In this document: piece after piece, positions 17,554 through 26,112 of the stretch
How the letters are laid out: each line of letters begins with the position of its first letter
Numbering within the stretch: the stretch's first letter is position 1
From: Leptolyngbya sp. PLA1
GTDB lineage: Bacteria > Planctomycetota > Phycisphaerae > Phycisphaerales > UBA1924
Length of the DNA: 41,493 nt
Reading direction: 5' to 3'
Assembly: GCA_021405315.1 (NCBI GenBank)
Contig: QWIH01000030.1
Span: 1 to 41,493, forward strand
Translations under genes and position numbers: made by a program
Notes under the pieces: generated by a model
Databases searched by the model: none
Told to the model about the DNA's origin: nothing
The model's input: only the letters and a program-made list of their open reading frames with translations

Positions 17554-17874
17554 CTACGCCTCCCCGCCGGGATCGATCCGCCTCAGATATTCCCACGAGT
17601 AGATCCCCGTGCTGTGTCCATCAGAAAACGAGATCCAGACCGCGTAGTTGCCCCGCAACTGCGCCTCGACGATGGTCAGAGGCCCGGAGGCACCCACCCC
17701 GCCGGGCAGCACGGTGAGGGGGTTCTTCGCCATCTCGTCGCGGAGCGACTTCATGTCCGCGCTCGGGGACATCCGCCGCAGGTACGCCACCGGGTAGTGC
17801 GAGACGCGGCCATCACCCCACGTGACGGTGAGCCCGACTTCCTTCTTGATATCGAGTGCGGCGGGCGCGTCCAT
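17554..17874 (-). CDS. DUF971 domain protein
   Basis: A 106-residue protein matching the small DUF971 (gamma-butyrobetaine hydroxylase-like N-terminal) fold: LTVTWGDGRVSHYPVAYLR at the N-terminus and GNYAVWISFSDGHSTGIYSWEYLRRI at the C-terminus, the repeated W-DG/S-Y-LR signature. The domain is known as a stand-alone protein and as a fusion to Mrp-type Fe-S carriers. Its biochemical role is not settled. I chose ATG 17874 because the upstream ATG at 17916 would overlap the divergent pyrF start and has no ribosome site. The protein is acidic and cytosolic. Confidence 0.72.
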   Translation of the reverse strand: MDAPAALDIKKEVGLTVTWGDGRVSHYPVAYLRRMSPSADMKSLRDEMAKNPLTVLPGGVGASGPLTIVEAQLRGNYAVWISFSDGHSTGIYSWEYLRRIDPGGEA

Positions 17875-17914
17875 CGTGAAAAGGGTACCCTCCTTCGCCG
17901 CCGGAGCCTCTGCC

Positions 17915-18754
17915 ATGCACTTCGCCGATCGTCTGCACCATGCCACCCGCCGCACGGGCTCGCCCGTGTGCGTGGGGCTTGACCCCGTCCTTGAATCCTT
18001 GCCCGCGGACCTGCGAGCCCAGCATCACGACCCGCTGGAGGCCATCGCGGAGTTCTGCCGCGGAGTGCTGCACGCCACGGCTCCCCATGCGCCCGCCGTC
18101 AAGTTCCAGTCCGCGTGCTTCGAGCGATATGGCGGGCGGGGCGTGCTGCTGCTCGAACATCTCATCACGGAAGCAGCGTCGCAGGGCTTTGTGGTGGTGC
18201 TGGACGCGAAGCGGGGTGACATCGGCATCTCCGCGTCGCACTACGCCGCCTCGGCCAAACGCACGGGGGCGCACGCGGTGACGGTGAGCGGGTATCTCGG
18301 GCCAAGCGGGGTGACTCCGTTTCTGGACGCGGGCCTCGCGGCGTTTGTGCTCGTCCGCACCAGCAACCCGGACAGCGACGCGGTGCAGGCGCACACGCTG
18401 GCCGACGGCAGGACGGTCGCGGAGATGATGGCGGACCACGTGGCGGCGTTGGGGGCGACGCGGCTCGGGGCGTGCGGCTTGTCCGACGTGGGCGCGGTGG
18501 TCGGCGCGACCAAGAGCAGCGAGGGCCGCGCCCTGCGCGCGAGAATGCCGACGCAGGTGTTCCTTGTGCCGGGGTATGGCGCGCAGGGAGGCACGGCGGA
18601 GGACATCCGGGCGCTGCTCACAGCGCGGCGAGACGGCGTGCTCGTGACCGCCAGCCGTTCGATCATCTATGCGCCGGGGGATGGCCCCTGGAAGGATCGC
18701 GTGGCGGCGGCGGCAAGGCAGCTCAACCACGACATCGCCGGGATTGTGGGCTGA
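17915..18754 (+). CDS. pyrF: Orotidine 5'-phosphate decarboxylase (group 2)
   Basis: A 279-residue enzyme that decarboxylates OMP to UMP, the last step of pyrimidine synthesis. Length and motifs fit the larger group-2 PyrF. Seen are VCVGLDPVLESLP (Asp23), AVKFQSACFERYG (Lys63) and the catalytic DAKRGDIG block at 97-104, then FLVPGYGAQGG for phosphate binding and TASRSIIYAP. ATG 17915 has GGAG nine bases upstream. It is divergent from the DUF971 gene with 40 bases between them. After its stop, 166 bases separate it from the next gene. Confidence 0.94.
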   Translation: MHFADRLHHATRRTGSPVCVGLDPVLESLPADLRAQHHDPLEAIAEFCRGVLHATAPHAPAVKFQSACFERYGGRGVLLLEHLITEAASQGFVVVLDAKRGDIGISASHYAASAKRTGAHAVTVSGYLGPSGVTPFLDAGLAAFVLVRTSNPDSDAVQAHTLADGRTVAEMMADHVAALGATRLGACGLSDVGAVVGATKSSEGRALRARMPTQVFLVPGYGAQGGTAEDIRALLTARRDGVLVTASRSIIYAPGDGPWKDRVAAAARQLNHDIAGIVG

Positions 18755-18920
18755 GGCCGCCTCTCACACTTCGGACGCCCCCCCAAACACACGCCCAGAG
18801 AGCACCCGGCAGGCCCTCAAACCAAGTCCCCACCGACCCCGTGCCTCTCCCGCGCGCGCGTTTCGGGCCAAACCCGCCACTTTGCTGGCCGATCGCGCGA
18901 TCCTGTGGCATAGTGGAGGC

Positions 18921-20141
18921 ATGTTCGCTCGCTTCGGGTCCTTGCTTGCCACCGCTCGCCTTCTGACGTGCCTGGTTCTCGGGCTTGGAGCGCTCGCCGC
19001 GCCTGTCCGCGCCCAACCGGATTCCAACGGCTACGAGTGGGCCACCATCACCCACCCGCACAACCCCGCGTACAGCGGCTTTGACCCCTTCGGCTACGTC
19101 ACGGGCCGGGGCAGCGTCGCCTACGAGTACCGCCTCGCCCGCACCGAAGTCTCCACCGCCCAGTGGCTCGAGTTCTTCAACACCTTCATGGGCACCGCCA
19201 CGCCCCCGCCGCACATGCGCAGGCCGCGCCACTGGTCCGCGGGGCTCGACCCGACCTATCAGGGCCCGGGCGTGCAATACCGGCTCTCGGGCCTGGCGAA
19301 CGCGGGGCAGACCGCGGGCTACGGCGTCACCTGGCGCACCGCCGCCATGTATTGCAACTGGCTGCACAACAACAAGTCCAGTGACCCAGCCGCCGTGATG
19401 ACCGGCGCCTACGACGTCTCCACGTTCTTCGACAACCCCGACGGCACGTTCACCGACCAGACTACGCACTCACCCGACGCGCGATACTGGATTCCCACGC
19501 TCGACGAATGGCTGAAAGCCGCCCATTGGGACCCGAACCACGCGCAGAACGGCGGCTGGTGGACGTACAGCAACGGGAGCGACATCCCGCTGACCTACGG
19601 CCCGCCGCCCGACTTCGGCGGCGACGGCACCGGCCAGGCCAACGCCGCGTTCATCCTCCCCAACTTCGGCGAATATAACATCCCGCTCGGGAGTTACCCA
19701 AACACACCCAGCATCTGGGGCCTGCTCGACATCGCCGGCAGCGGGAGTGAGTGGACGGAGGGGATCCAGAGCGGCCAACTCGGAATGTGGCGGTACCATG
19801 AAGGGTCTCGCGCCGGAGGGACTAGTGGCCCGGATCTGGTCTATGGATCTGGTGGTTCACAGTCGCCTTGGTCAATATCAGGCAATTTCAATCTCCGTTT
19901 GGCAAGTTCGGTTGCGTCGCCGGGAGTGTGTGGTATTCTCGGACTGTCCCTGTGTGTTCTCCGGGGTCGTACAAGGCAAAGGAGAAGCCATGAGGCACGC
20001 CGTCAAGATCGCAATCGTGCTGTTAGGGGGGGGGGTCGGGTCTCGTTCTCGCTGAGCATGCCTCGGCGCAAACGATCGTCGTGGAGAAGAGCACGGTTGG
20101 GTGTCAGGCGAACCGTTGGACGGACATCACGGGGACGTTGA
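18921..20141 (+). CDS. Secreted FGE-sulfatase-fold protein with degenerate catalytic site and PEP-CTERM-like tail
   Basis: A 406-residue reading frame. A signal peptide ends at VRAQP near residue 33. Residues about 40-330 have the formylglycine-generating enzyme (SUMF1/C-type-lectin) layout: YRLARTEVSTAQWLEFFN, VTWRTAAMYCNWLHN, YWIPTLDEWLKAA and WGLLDIAGSGSEWTEG. The catalytic cysteines near the family C-terminus are absent, so it is probably a binding protein. SPGVCGILGLSLCVL then RGRTRQRR is PEP-CTERM-like, a hydrophobic helix before arginines. Beyond this the frame runs on through the next gene's start to 20141 and looks unnatural. If the G10 tract at 20026 had nine Gs, it would stop at 20055. 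Confidence 0.7.
   Translation: MFARFGSLLATARLLTCLVLGLGALAAPVRAQPDSNGYEWATITHPHNPAYSGFDPFGYVTGRGSVAYEYRLARTEVSTAQWLEFFNTFMGTATPPPHMRRPRHWSAGLDPTYQGPGVQYRLSGLANAGQTAGYGVTWRTAAMYCNWLHNNKSSDPAAVMTGAYDVSTFFDNPDGTFTDQTTHSPDARYWIPTLDEWLKAAHWDPNHAQNGGWWTYSNGSDIPLTYGPPPDFGGDGTGQANAAFILPNFGEYNIPLGSYPNTPSIWGLLDIAGSGSEWTEGIQSGQLGMWRYHEGSRAGGTSGPDLVYGSGGSQSPWSISGNFNLRLASSVASPGVCGILGLSLCVLRGRTRQRRSHEARRQDRNRAVRGGGRVSFSLSMPRRKRSSWRRARLGVRRTVGRTSRGR
19990..20055 (+). other. Displaced signal-peptide start of the next gene
   Basis: ATG 19990 has an ideal AGGAG at 19980-19984. It encodes MRHAVKIAIVLLGGG, the first part of a signal peptide, then runs into TGA at 20053. Removing one G from the G10 tract joins it to SGLVLAEHASAQTIVV and the large protein beginning at 20081, giving a complete signal peptide with an ASA-Q cleavage site. 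As given, the two parts are out of frame. Confidence 0.75.
20026..20035 (+). repeat. G10 homopolymer tract inside the signal-peptide coding region
   Basis: Ten consecutive Gs. They lie within the displaced signal peptide and also inside the 3' end of the overlapping FGE-fold gene. Tracts of this length are prone to slipped-strand changes and also to base-calling error. Confidence 0.95.
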
Positions 20142-22480
20142 ATCCGGTGCCCGGGCCCGGCGATCCGATCAACGTCACGGGCGTCGATGACACATGGACT
20201 GCGATTCGTGTCCGCGCAACCTCCGGCGCTGGTGCGGTCGGACCGATCACAGTGACGGGGTCGCGGACTTCCGGTGCGGCACTTGAAGTACTGCTCCTGG
20301 CCAGCGGAATCGACTGTCTACCGATATCGCCCGACGAGTCGATAAGCAACCCCGCCGCGACCTCCTGGTCCGGCCTGACGTTCGGCTCGGGCTCGGAGTC
20401 CGTGCGAGACTCGGTGCGGCTGACCGCGGCGATCTCCGGCGACCTGACGGGCTCCGTCGACTGCGGCACGGTCTACCGCCTGCAGGTCGGGGGCGCGATC
20501 AAGGCCCCGGTGACCGCCGCTTCACCCAATGACCCGAGCACAAACGCGGCAATCGCGGTCATTTCGGCGGGCGCCCTTCAGAATAACGGCAGCGACACGC
20601 ATGGGGCTATTGCCGCCGGAGCAGGGAACATCGGGTTTGTGCAGGTGGGCCAGGTGGGTGCCGCGGGCGACCTGGAGGGTCCTGTGCACGCGCCCCAAGG
20701 CCGCATTGCCTCGGTGTCCGTGATCGGTGACGTGCTCATCGCAGACCCCATCGGCATCCGCGCGAGGAACGGGATCGACTCCATCGACGCGGGAAGCGTG
20801 ATCAGCGCCATCGTCGCGAACAACGGCGCCACGACCCTGGGACCTGCGCTGAAGCACCTCCACTGCTCCGAACTGCTCGGCGATGTGGAAGCCGATTACA
20901 TCGCACCCTGCGACGGGTGCGACGTCACCGAGAACGCGATCACGATCACGGGACCCTGGAGCGGGAGCCTCACGGTGCGTGGGGATGTGCTCGCCCACAT
21001 TCACCAGCAGGGGTCCCAGTCCGGCACGGTGAGCATCGACGTTCTGGGGAGCATCGCCGCGACGGTCCGCACAGAGTCGAAGATCGAAGTACTCCACGTT
21101 GATGGTGCCTTCGCGGATCTGAACGACATCGGATCCATCACGCTGCAGTGTCTGAACGGCGAGGGGATTGGCGCGGTGTACGTGGGTGGCAACTTCGGGC
21201 GCCCCGACGTCCCGATGCTGCTCTCCGCCGACTTCGTCGGACGGGCAGAGTTTGGCGGGCACTTCTCCGGACGCATCCGGGCCACCTCGGGCGGGCCTTG
21301 CGCCGTGAGCGAGCTAAGCGTCGGCGGGGACATCACGCTCGATGACCACCAGACGTGGAGCGGGGTCCGGCGTCTTGACTGCGGCGGCATCTTCTACCCC
21401 GGCGGCTACTCCCTTCACCTCGCCGACTCACCGCCCGACCTGCTCATGCGCGTGGGATCGTTCCTTGAAACCGGGGCCAACGAGGACCAGGTGCGCATCT
21501 CGCCCTCGGGGCTACAGGGACAGGTCATCCTCAACGCGGCGGGCACCTACCCGCCGCCAGAGGGGTGGTATGGTCAGTTCGCGCTCTCCGGCAGTAGTTC
21601 CTACCTCCATCGACTCAGCCCAAGCCGCGACCAGCCCGATGAGGCGCCCTACTACCAGCGGCGATCCTCAGACTTCGGCGGCGGGGCCATCGGGACTGTC
21701 CCCTTCGCGCTGCACCTCGAAGACTGCGACCCGCCCCTGACGGCTCCCTTGTACGACGAGCAGAACCCCGGCGCAGACCGCACCTTCCTGACTTCCGCGT
21801 TCGGGCAGCGGCCCTATGGGTCGGGCGAGTGCCCGCAGGTGCCCACGGGAGGGTCGTACCCACTCGATTCAGTCCTCCTTCGGTTCTACGGCCCCATCCG
21901 GGCGGAATCGACGACGACGCCCGTGCATGTGTACCTCGATGACGGAGCCGGCCAGCCGAACACCGCGTTTGACTTCGCGGCGGAGGGATTGGTGGAGGCG
22001 GCCATTCTCCCGCCGCAGGCCGGGGACTACTCCCGCCTGCTACGGATTCGCGGCGTCACAACCCAGGGGCTCTCGCAGGGCGTGTACCACGTGATGCCCC
22101 GGACCGACGAGGGCGCGAGGTTGCTGTGCGACGGCCTGCTCAGCCCCAACGTCGCCATTCCGGTTCTGGCCTTCGACTACGTCTTCCAACTGGAAGTGGA
22201 CTGCAACCACAACGGTGTGAACGACCTTGACGACATCGCGGCGGACTGGACGCTGGACATCTGGCCGGACAACGACTTCATCGACTGCTGCGAACCCTGC
22301 GACCCTGACTACAACCAGGACGGCAATGTTGACCAAGGGGACGTGGACTACATCATCAATATCGTCAGTGGGGGCGAGAATCCCACCGGAGCACCTGGCG
22401 ACTTCAACCACGACGGCAACGCCGACCAGGACGACATCGCCGCACTCATCAACACCGTCGGCGGCGGGGGGTGCCCGTAG
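20081..22480 (+). CDS. Large secreted dockerin-like protein, signal peptide out of frame
   Basis: A 799-residue open frame from a GTG at 20081; the natural start is probably ATG 19990, separated by a one-base frame difference at the G10 tract. Residues about 1-430 have short repeated Gly/Asp/Ile/Val strands (LTVRGDVLAH, VSIDVLGSIAATV, GAVYVGGNFG, LSVGGDITLDD), which suggests a right-handed beta-helix. Residues about 500-700 form a separate beta-rich domain resembling choice-of-anchor regions. From 737 on are CDPDYNQDGNVDQGDVDY and DFNHDGNADQDDIAALI, two calcium-loop/dockerin-like repeats, ending GGGGCP. It is presumably exported to the cell surface. It converges on sucC six bases away. Its ligand is unknown. 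Confidence 0.7.
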   Translation: MEKSTVGCQANRWTDITGTLNPVPGPGDPINVTGVDDTWTAIRVRATSGAGAVGPITVTGSRTSGAALEVLLLASGIDCLPISPDESISNPAATSWSGLTFGSGSESVRDSVRLTAAISGDLTGSVDCGTVYRLQVGGAIKAPVTAASPNDPSTNAAIAVISAGALQNNGSDTHGAIAAGAGNIGFVQVGQVGAAGDLEGPVHAPQGRIASVSVIGDVLIADPIGIRARNGIDSIDAGSVISAIVANNGATTLGPALKHLHCSELLGDVEADYIAPCDGCDVTENAITITGPWSGSLTVRGDVLAHIHQQGSQSGTVSIDVLGSIAATVRTESKIEVLHVDGAFADLNDIGSITLQCLNGEGIGAVYVGGNFGRPDVPMLLSADFVGRAEFGGHFSGRIRATSGGPCAVSELSVGGDITLDDHQTWSGVRRLDCGGIFYPGGYSLHLADSPPDLLMRVGSFLETGANEDQVRISPSGLQGQVILNAAGTYPPPEGWYGQFALSGSSSYLHRLSPSRDQPDEAPYYQRRSSDFGGGAIGTVPFALHLEDCDPPLTAPLYDEQNPGADRTFLTSAFGQRPYGSGECPQVPTGGSYPLDSVLLRFYGPIRAESTTTPVHVYLDDGAGQPNTAFDFAAEGLVEAAILPPQAGDYSRLLRIRGVTTQGLSQGVYHVMPRTDEGARLLCDGLLSPNVAIPVLAFDYVFQLEVDCNHNGVNDLDDIAADWTLDIWPDNDFIDCCEPCDPDYNQDGNVDQGDVDYIINIVSGGENPTGAPGDFNHDGNADQDDIAALINTVGGGGCP

Positions 22481-22486
22481 ATCCAC

Positions 22487-23725
22487 TCACGCGACGGCGG
22501 CACAGACCTGTTTCGCCGCGTCGGCGAGGTCGGTCGCGGCGCGCATCGTCGGCACTTTGGCCCGCGCAGCTTCGAGGAGTTTGCGCCCCGCGTCGACATT
22601 CGTGCCCTCGAGCCTGACGACCAGGGGCACCTTGAAGCCGGTGCTCCCGTCCTTGTTCTTGAAGTTCGTGGCGGCGTTGATGATGCCCTGGGCGATGACA
22701 TCGCAGCGCATGATGCCGCCGAAGATGTTGACGAGGACGCCCTTGACGGCGTCGTCGCCGAGGATGATGCCGAGGGCCTCGGTCACGGCCTCTTCGGTGG
22801 CGCCGCCCCCGACGTCGAGGAAGTTTGCCGGCTCTCCGCCGTGGAGCTTGATGATGTCCATGGTGGCCATGGCCAGGCCCGCGCCGTTGACGAGGCAGCC
22901 GATGTTGCCGTCGAGGGCGACGTACGAAAGGCCGAACTTCTGGGCGCGGCGTTCGGCGGGGTCCTCCTCGCTGGGGTCGTGCATGGCGAGGATGTCCTTG
23001 TGGCGGAAGGTGGCGTTGTCGTCGAAGGAGAACTTCGCATCGATGGCCATGACGCTGCCGTCCTTCCCCCCCGCGGGGGCCGTGACGACCAGCGGGTTGA
23101 TCTCGGCGAGCGTGCAGTCCTTCTCGACAAAGAGGCGGGCGAGACGGAGCATGATGTCCGCGGCCTGGGAGGCCTGCTTGCCCGTGAGCCCCAGGCCGAA
23201 GGCGGCTTCGCGTGCCTGATGGGGCTGGAGGCCCATGAGCGGATGGATGGGCGTCTTGAGGATGGCTTCGGGACGGTCGTGGGCGACCTGCTCGATCTCG
23301 ACGCCTCCTTCGCGGCTGGCGATGAGGATGTTCCGGCGGGTCTTGCGGTCCGTCGTGACCGCGAGGTAGAACTCCTCCTTGCCTCCGCCCGCACGGTCGG
23401 CGATGTCCACCGCCTGGGCGACCAAGAGACGCTTGACCTCGAGCCCTTCGGGAGGAGTCTGCGGGGACTTCATGCGGTTGCTCAGCATGAAGCGTGCGGC
23501 GGCCTCGGCGTCGGCGGGTGTCTTGACGAGTTTCACAAACCCGGCCTTGCCCCGCCCGCCCGCGTGCACCTGCGCCTTCACGACGGCCAGGGGGCTGGTC
23601 TGACCCGCGGTGACTTCCTTGAAGGCCGCGGCGGCGACCTCGATGGACTCGATCATCCGGCCCATCGGGACGGGGATTCCGAAGGAGGCGAGTAGTTCCC
23701 GGCCCTGAAACTCGTGGATCTTCAT
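22487..23725 (-). CDS. sucC: Succinate-CoA ligase (ADP-forming) beta subunit
   Basis: A 412-residue ATP-grasp protein that forms succinate and ATP from succinyl-CoA in the TCA cycle, together with SucD. The N-terminus MKIHEFQGRELLASFGIPVP is characteristic. The nucleotide-binding block VKAQVHAGGRGKAGFVKL, LAEINPLVV, FSFDDNATFRH and the C-terminal GCLVNGAGLAMATMD and VLVNIFGGIMRCD match SucC. It is somewhat longer than E. coli SucC (388). The partner sucD, usually next to it, is absent here: the downstream neighbour is convergent. The ATG at 23725 is the only reasonable start. Confidence 0.93.
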   Translation of the reverse strand: MKIHEFQGRELLASFGIPVPMGRMIESIEVAAAAFKEVTAGQTSPLAVVKAQVHAGGRGKAGFVKLVKTPADAEAAARFMLSNRMKSPQTPPEGLEVKRLLVAQAVDIADRAGGGKEEFYLAVTTDRKTRRNILIASREGGVEIEQVAHDRPEAILKTPIHPLMGLQPHQAREAAFGLGLTGKQASQAADIMLRLARLFVEKDCTLAEINPLVVTAPAGGKDGSVMAIDAKFSFDDNATFRHKDILAMHDPSEEDPAERRAQKFGLSYVALDGNIGCLVNGAGLAMATMDIIKLHGGEPANFLDVGGGATEEAVTEALGIILGDDAVKGVLVNIFGGIMRCDVIAQGIINAATNFKNKDGSTGFKVPLVVRLEGTNVDAGRKLLEAARAKVPTMRAATDLADAAKQVCAAVA

Positions 23726-23791
23726 GGGCCGATCATACGGCTGAGGCCTGGCCCTGCGGGGCTCCGCGTGAGCGGCCGAGCGGGGAAACGC

Positions 23792-24226
23792 TCAGGGGCA
23801 TGGGCCGCCGGCAATGACATCGACGAGCGCCGCGAAGTCGTCCTGATCGACGTTGCCGTCGAGGTTGAAATCCGGGTCGCGGCCTGTTGGGTTCTCGCCG
23901 CCGGCGATGACGTCGACGAGGTATCGCACGTCGTCCTGATCGACGTTGCCATCCTGGTTGTAGTCGGGGTCACAGATGGGAGGCTGGGTCGGGCCGCCGA
24001 AGGCCCAGAAGCCGCCAACGACCGTGAACCCGCCGCCGGTCATCGAGGCGCCGGCGTCGGGCTGGCCGATGGTTCCGGAGATGCTGATCGTCTCGCCGGA
24101 GGTAAGGACGCCCGAGGAGGTGCCGCCACCGCCGTCGATGGTGAACCAGTCGATGGCGAAGGGTTGCGCGGTGGCGATGCCGCAGCACGCCCCCACCGCC
24201 AGCACCGCCAACTGAACTCGCCTCAT
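23792..24226 (-). CDS. Small secreted dockerin-like protein
   Basis: A 144-residue protein. A signal peptide (MRRVQLAVLAVGACCGIATAQ) is followed by about 55 residues of Gly/Thr/Ser-rich strands (IDGGGGTSSGVLTSGE, SISGTIGQPDAG, FTVVGGFWAFGG), a pattern common near the C-terminus of planctomycete surface proteins. Then come two EF-like loops, DPDYNQDGNVDQDDVRYL and DPDFNLDGNVDQDDFAAL, ending in GGPCP. The start at 24226 has AGGAGG six bases upstream. The whole product is little more than the surface cassette plus a short strand domain. It lies 66 bases upstream of sucC on the same strand. Confidence 0.82.
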   Translation of the reverse strand: MRRVQLAVLAVGACCGIATAQPFAIDWFTIDGGGGTSSGVLTSGETISISGTIGQPDAGASMTGGGFTVVGGFWAFGGPTQPPICDPDYNQDGNVDQDDVRYLVDVIAGGENPTGRDPDFNLDGNVDQDDFAALVDVIAGGPCP

Positions 24227-24381
24227 GGGAGCCTCCTGACGAGAGTCTACATCACGGGGCGGCTTTGGCCAGCGGCAATGCGGCCGGGGACGGAGATTCG
24301 CGCGATTCGGACCGACCCCGGGAGACATCCCGAACAGAGTCCTGTTGAGAAACGTAGAAGCAGCCCGCCAAGGTGACCGCC

Positions 24382-25038
24382 ATGTTGGACCGATATCCAC
24401 CCATGATGGCAGAGGGTTCGGCGAATCAGCCCCGGGTCGGCCAGGCCGGTCCGGACGAGGTGTACCAGCGTCTGGACCAGACGGCCCGGGCGCCGTATCC
24501 GCGCTCGTGGTACCCGCGCAAGCTCGCGTGGGAGATCGTGCGGGGCACGGTGTTTCGCTTCTCGCCCCGCCGGCTGAATGGGTGGCGGGTATGGCTGCTG
24601 CGGGTCTTCGGGGCGAAGATCGCCCGGACGGCGGTGGTGAGGCCCAGCGCGCGGGTCTGGCACCCGTGGATCTTCTCCATGGGGGAGCACTCGTGCCTGG
24701 CGGAGCACGTACTCGTCTATAACCTCGGGCCGGTCGGCATCGGCGACCACACGGTGATCTCGCAGCACGCGGAGCTGTGCGCGGGCACGCATGACTACAT
24801 GTCGCGCGTGCTCCCGCTGGTGCGGCCCACGATCACGCTGGGCAACGGCGTGTGGGTGTGCGCAAAGGCGTTTGTGGGGCCGGGGGTGGTCATCGGTGAC
24901 AACACCATCATCGGGGCGTGCGCCGTGGTCACGCGGAGCGTGCCCGAAGGGATGATCGCCGCGGGCAACCCGGCGAAGGTGATCCGGCCTAGGCCCAGGC
25001 CTCACGACATGCCTCCGGGGGCGGAGACTCCTGCATGA
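24382..25038 (+). CDS. Hexapeptide-repeat acyltransferase, WcaF-like
   Basis: A 218-residue O-acetyltransferase-type protein. After an N-terminal helical part (YPRSWYPRKLAWEIVRGTVF) come imperfect hexapeptide repeats forming a left-handed beta-helix (IARTAVVRPSARVW, VGIGDHTVISQHAELCAG, ITLGNGVWVCAKAFVGPG, VVIGDNTIIGACAVV). The catalytic histidine is likely in CAGTHDY. The tail IAAGNPAKVIRPRP is typical of sugar acetyltransferases. ATG 24382 is preferred because AAGGTGA lies just upstream; GTG 24373 is possible. It overlaps the epimerase gene start by four bases. It would acetylate a sugar of an exported glycan. Confidence 0.85.
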   Translation: MLDRYPPMMAEGSANQPRVGQAGPDEVYQRLDQTARAPYPRSWYPRKLAWEIVRGTVFRFSPRRLNGWRVWLLRVFGAKIARTAVVRPSARVWHPWIFSMGEHSCLAEHVLVYNLGPVGIGDHTVISQHAELCAGTHDYMSRVLPLVRPTITLGNGVWVCAKAFVGPGVVIGDNTIIGACAVVTRSVPEGMIAAGNPAKVIRPRPRPHDMPPGAETPA

Positions 25039-26009
25039 GCGCACACACGTACGACGATCCGAGATATGCCCGCGCGTTCCGCGGGCGGCGGGCCCTGGTG
25101 ACGGGCGGGGCCGGGTTCATCGGGTCGCACCTCGCCGGGGCGCTGCTGGGGCTTGGGGCCCGCGTGAGAATCCTGGACAACCTGACCACCGGGCACGAGA
25201 GGAACATCCCCGCGGGTGCGGAGTTCATCCGGGGCTCGATCCTCGACGACGCGGCGCTGACGATGGCTGCGGAAGGCTGCGACCTTGTGTTCCACGAGGC
25301 GGCGATGGTGAGCGTGCCCCAGAGCGTGGAGCACCCAGACGAGTGCGTGCGGGTGAACGTGCTCGGGACGGAGCGCGTGCTGGCGGCGGCTCGGGCGAAC
25401 AAGGCGCGGAGGGTGCTGTTCGCGGCCTCCGCGGCGGCGTACGGAAACACGCCCGCGCTTCCGAGCCGCGAGGATCACCTGCCCGATTGCTGGTCTCCCT
25501 ACGCGATGAGCAAGGTTGCCGGGGAGATGCTCCTGAGGACGTACGCGCTGAACTACGGCCTGTCGACGCTGAGCCTCCGGTACTTCAACGTGTTCGGGCC
25601 GAGGCAGGACCCCAAGAGCCCGTACGCGGCGGTGATCTCGGCGTTCTCCGACGCGATGATCGCCGGTCGCGAGCCGCGCGTGATGGGCGACGGGCTCCAG
25701 ACACGCGATTTCGTGCCGATCGAGAACATCGTGCACGCGAACCTTCTGGGCGCGGCGAGCGAGAAGCCCCTGATGGGCGAGGTGGCGAACGTGGGGTGCG
25801 CGGGACGGATCACGCTGCTGCAGGTGCTGGATCGCATGGCGACGGTGCTGGGACGGTCGGTGCGTCCGGAGCACGGGCCGCCCCGTGCGGGGGACGTGCG
25901 GCACTCGTCCGCGGACATCTCCCGGGCGAGAGAACTCCTGGGCTATGAGCCCATTGTGACCTTTGAGGAAGGCATCCGGCGGACGCTGGATTGGTCGCGC
26001 GGGTCGTAG
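25035..26009 (+). CDS. NAD-dependent UDP-sugar 4-epimerase-like enzyme
   Basis: A 324-residue extended SDR. VTGGAGFIGSHL gives the NAD site (22-33), Asp in RILDNLTTG fixes NAD over NADP, FHEAAMVSVP follows, and the catalytic Ser in FAASAAAYG (about 132) with Tyr156 and Lys160 in SPYAMSK completes the triad. LSLRYFNVFGPRQDP and RDFVPIENIV are as in UDP-GlcNAc/UDP-glucose 4-epimerases of the WbpP type. The ATGA overlap with the acyltransferase indicates translational coupling. It supplies an epimerised UDP-sugar to the glycan cassette. The exact substrate is not readable from sequence. Confidence 0.87.
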   Translation: MSAHTYDDPRYARAFRGRRALVTGGAGFIGSHLAGALLGLGARVRILDNLTTGHERNIPAGAEFIRGSILDDAALTMAAEGCDLVFHEAAMVSVPQSVEHPDECVRVNVLGTERVLAAARANKARRVLFAASAAAYGNTPALPSREDHLPDCWSPYAMSKVAGEMLLRTYALNYGLSTLSLRYFNVFGPRQDPKSPYAAVISAFSDAMIAGREPRVMGDGLQTRDFVPIENIVHANLLGAASEKPLMGEVANVGCAGRITLLQVLDRMATVLGRSVRPEHGPPRAGDVRHSSADISRARELLGYEPIVTFEEGIRRTLDWSRGS

Positions 26010-26112
26010 GCCCTGTCTACCGTTGTCCCCAAGCCCGGGGCACCCGGGGCCGATAGAGGGAAGTGCCCGACACCGGAGGTGCCCGATAACCGCCGCTCCC
26101 GCCGCCAGCCCG

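Noticed and set aside
18921..20141. True formylglycine-generating enzyme
   Set aside because: The fold signature is present but the C-terminal catalytic cysteine pair is missing, so I call only the fold.
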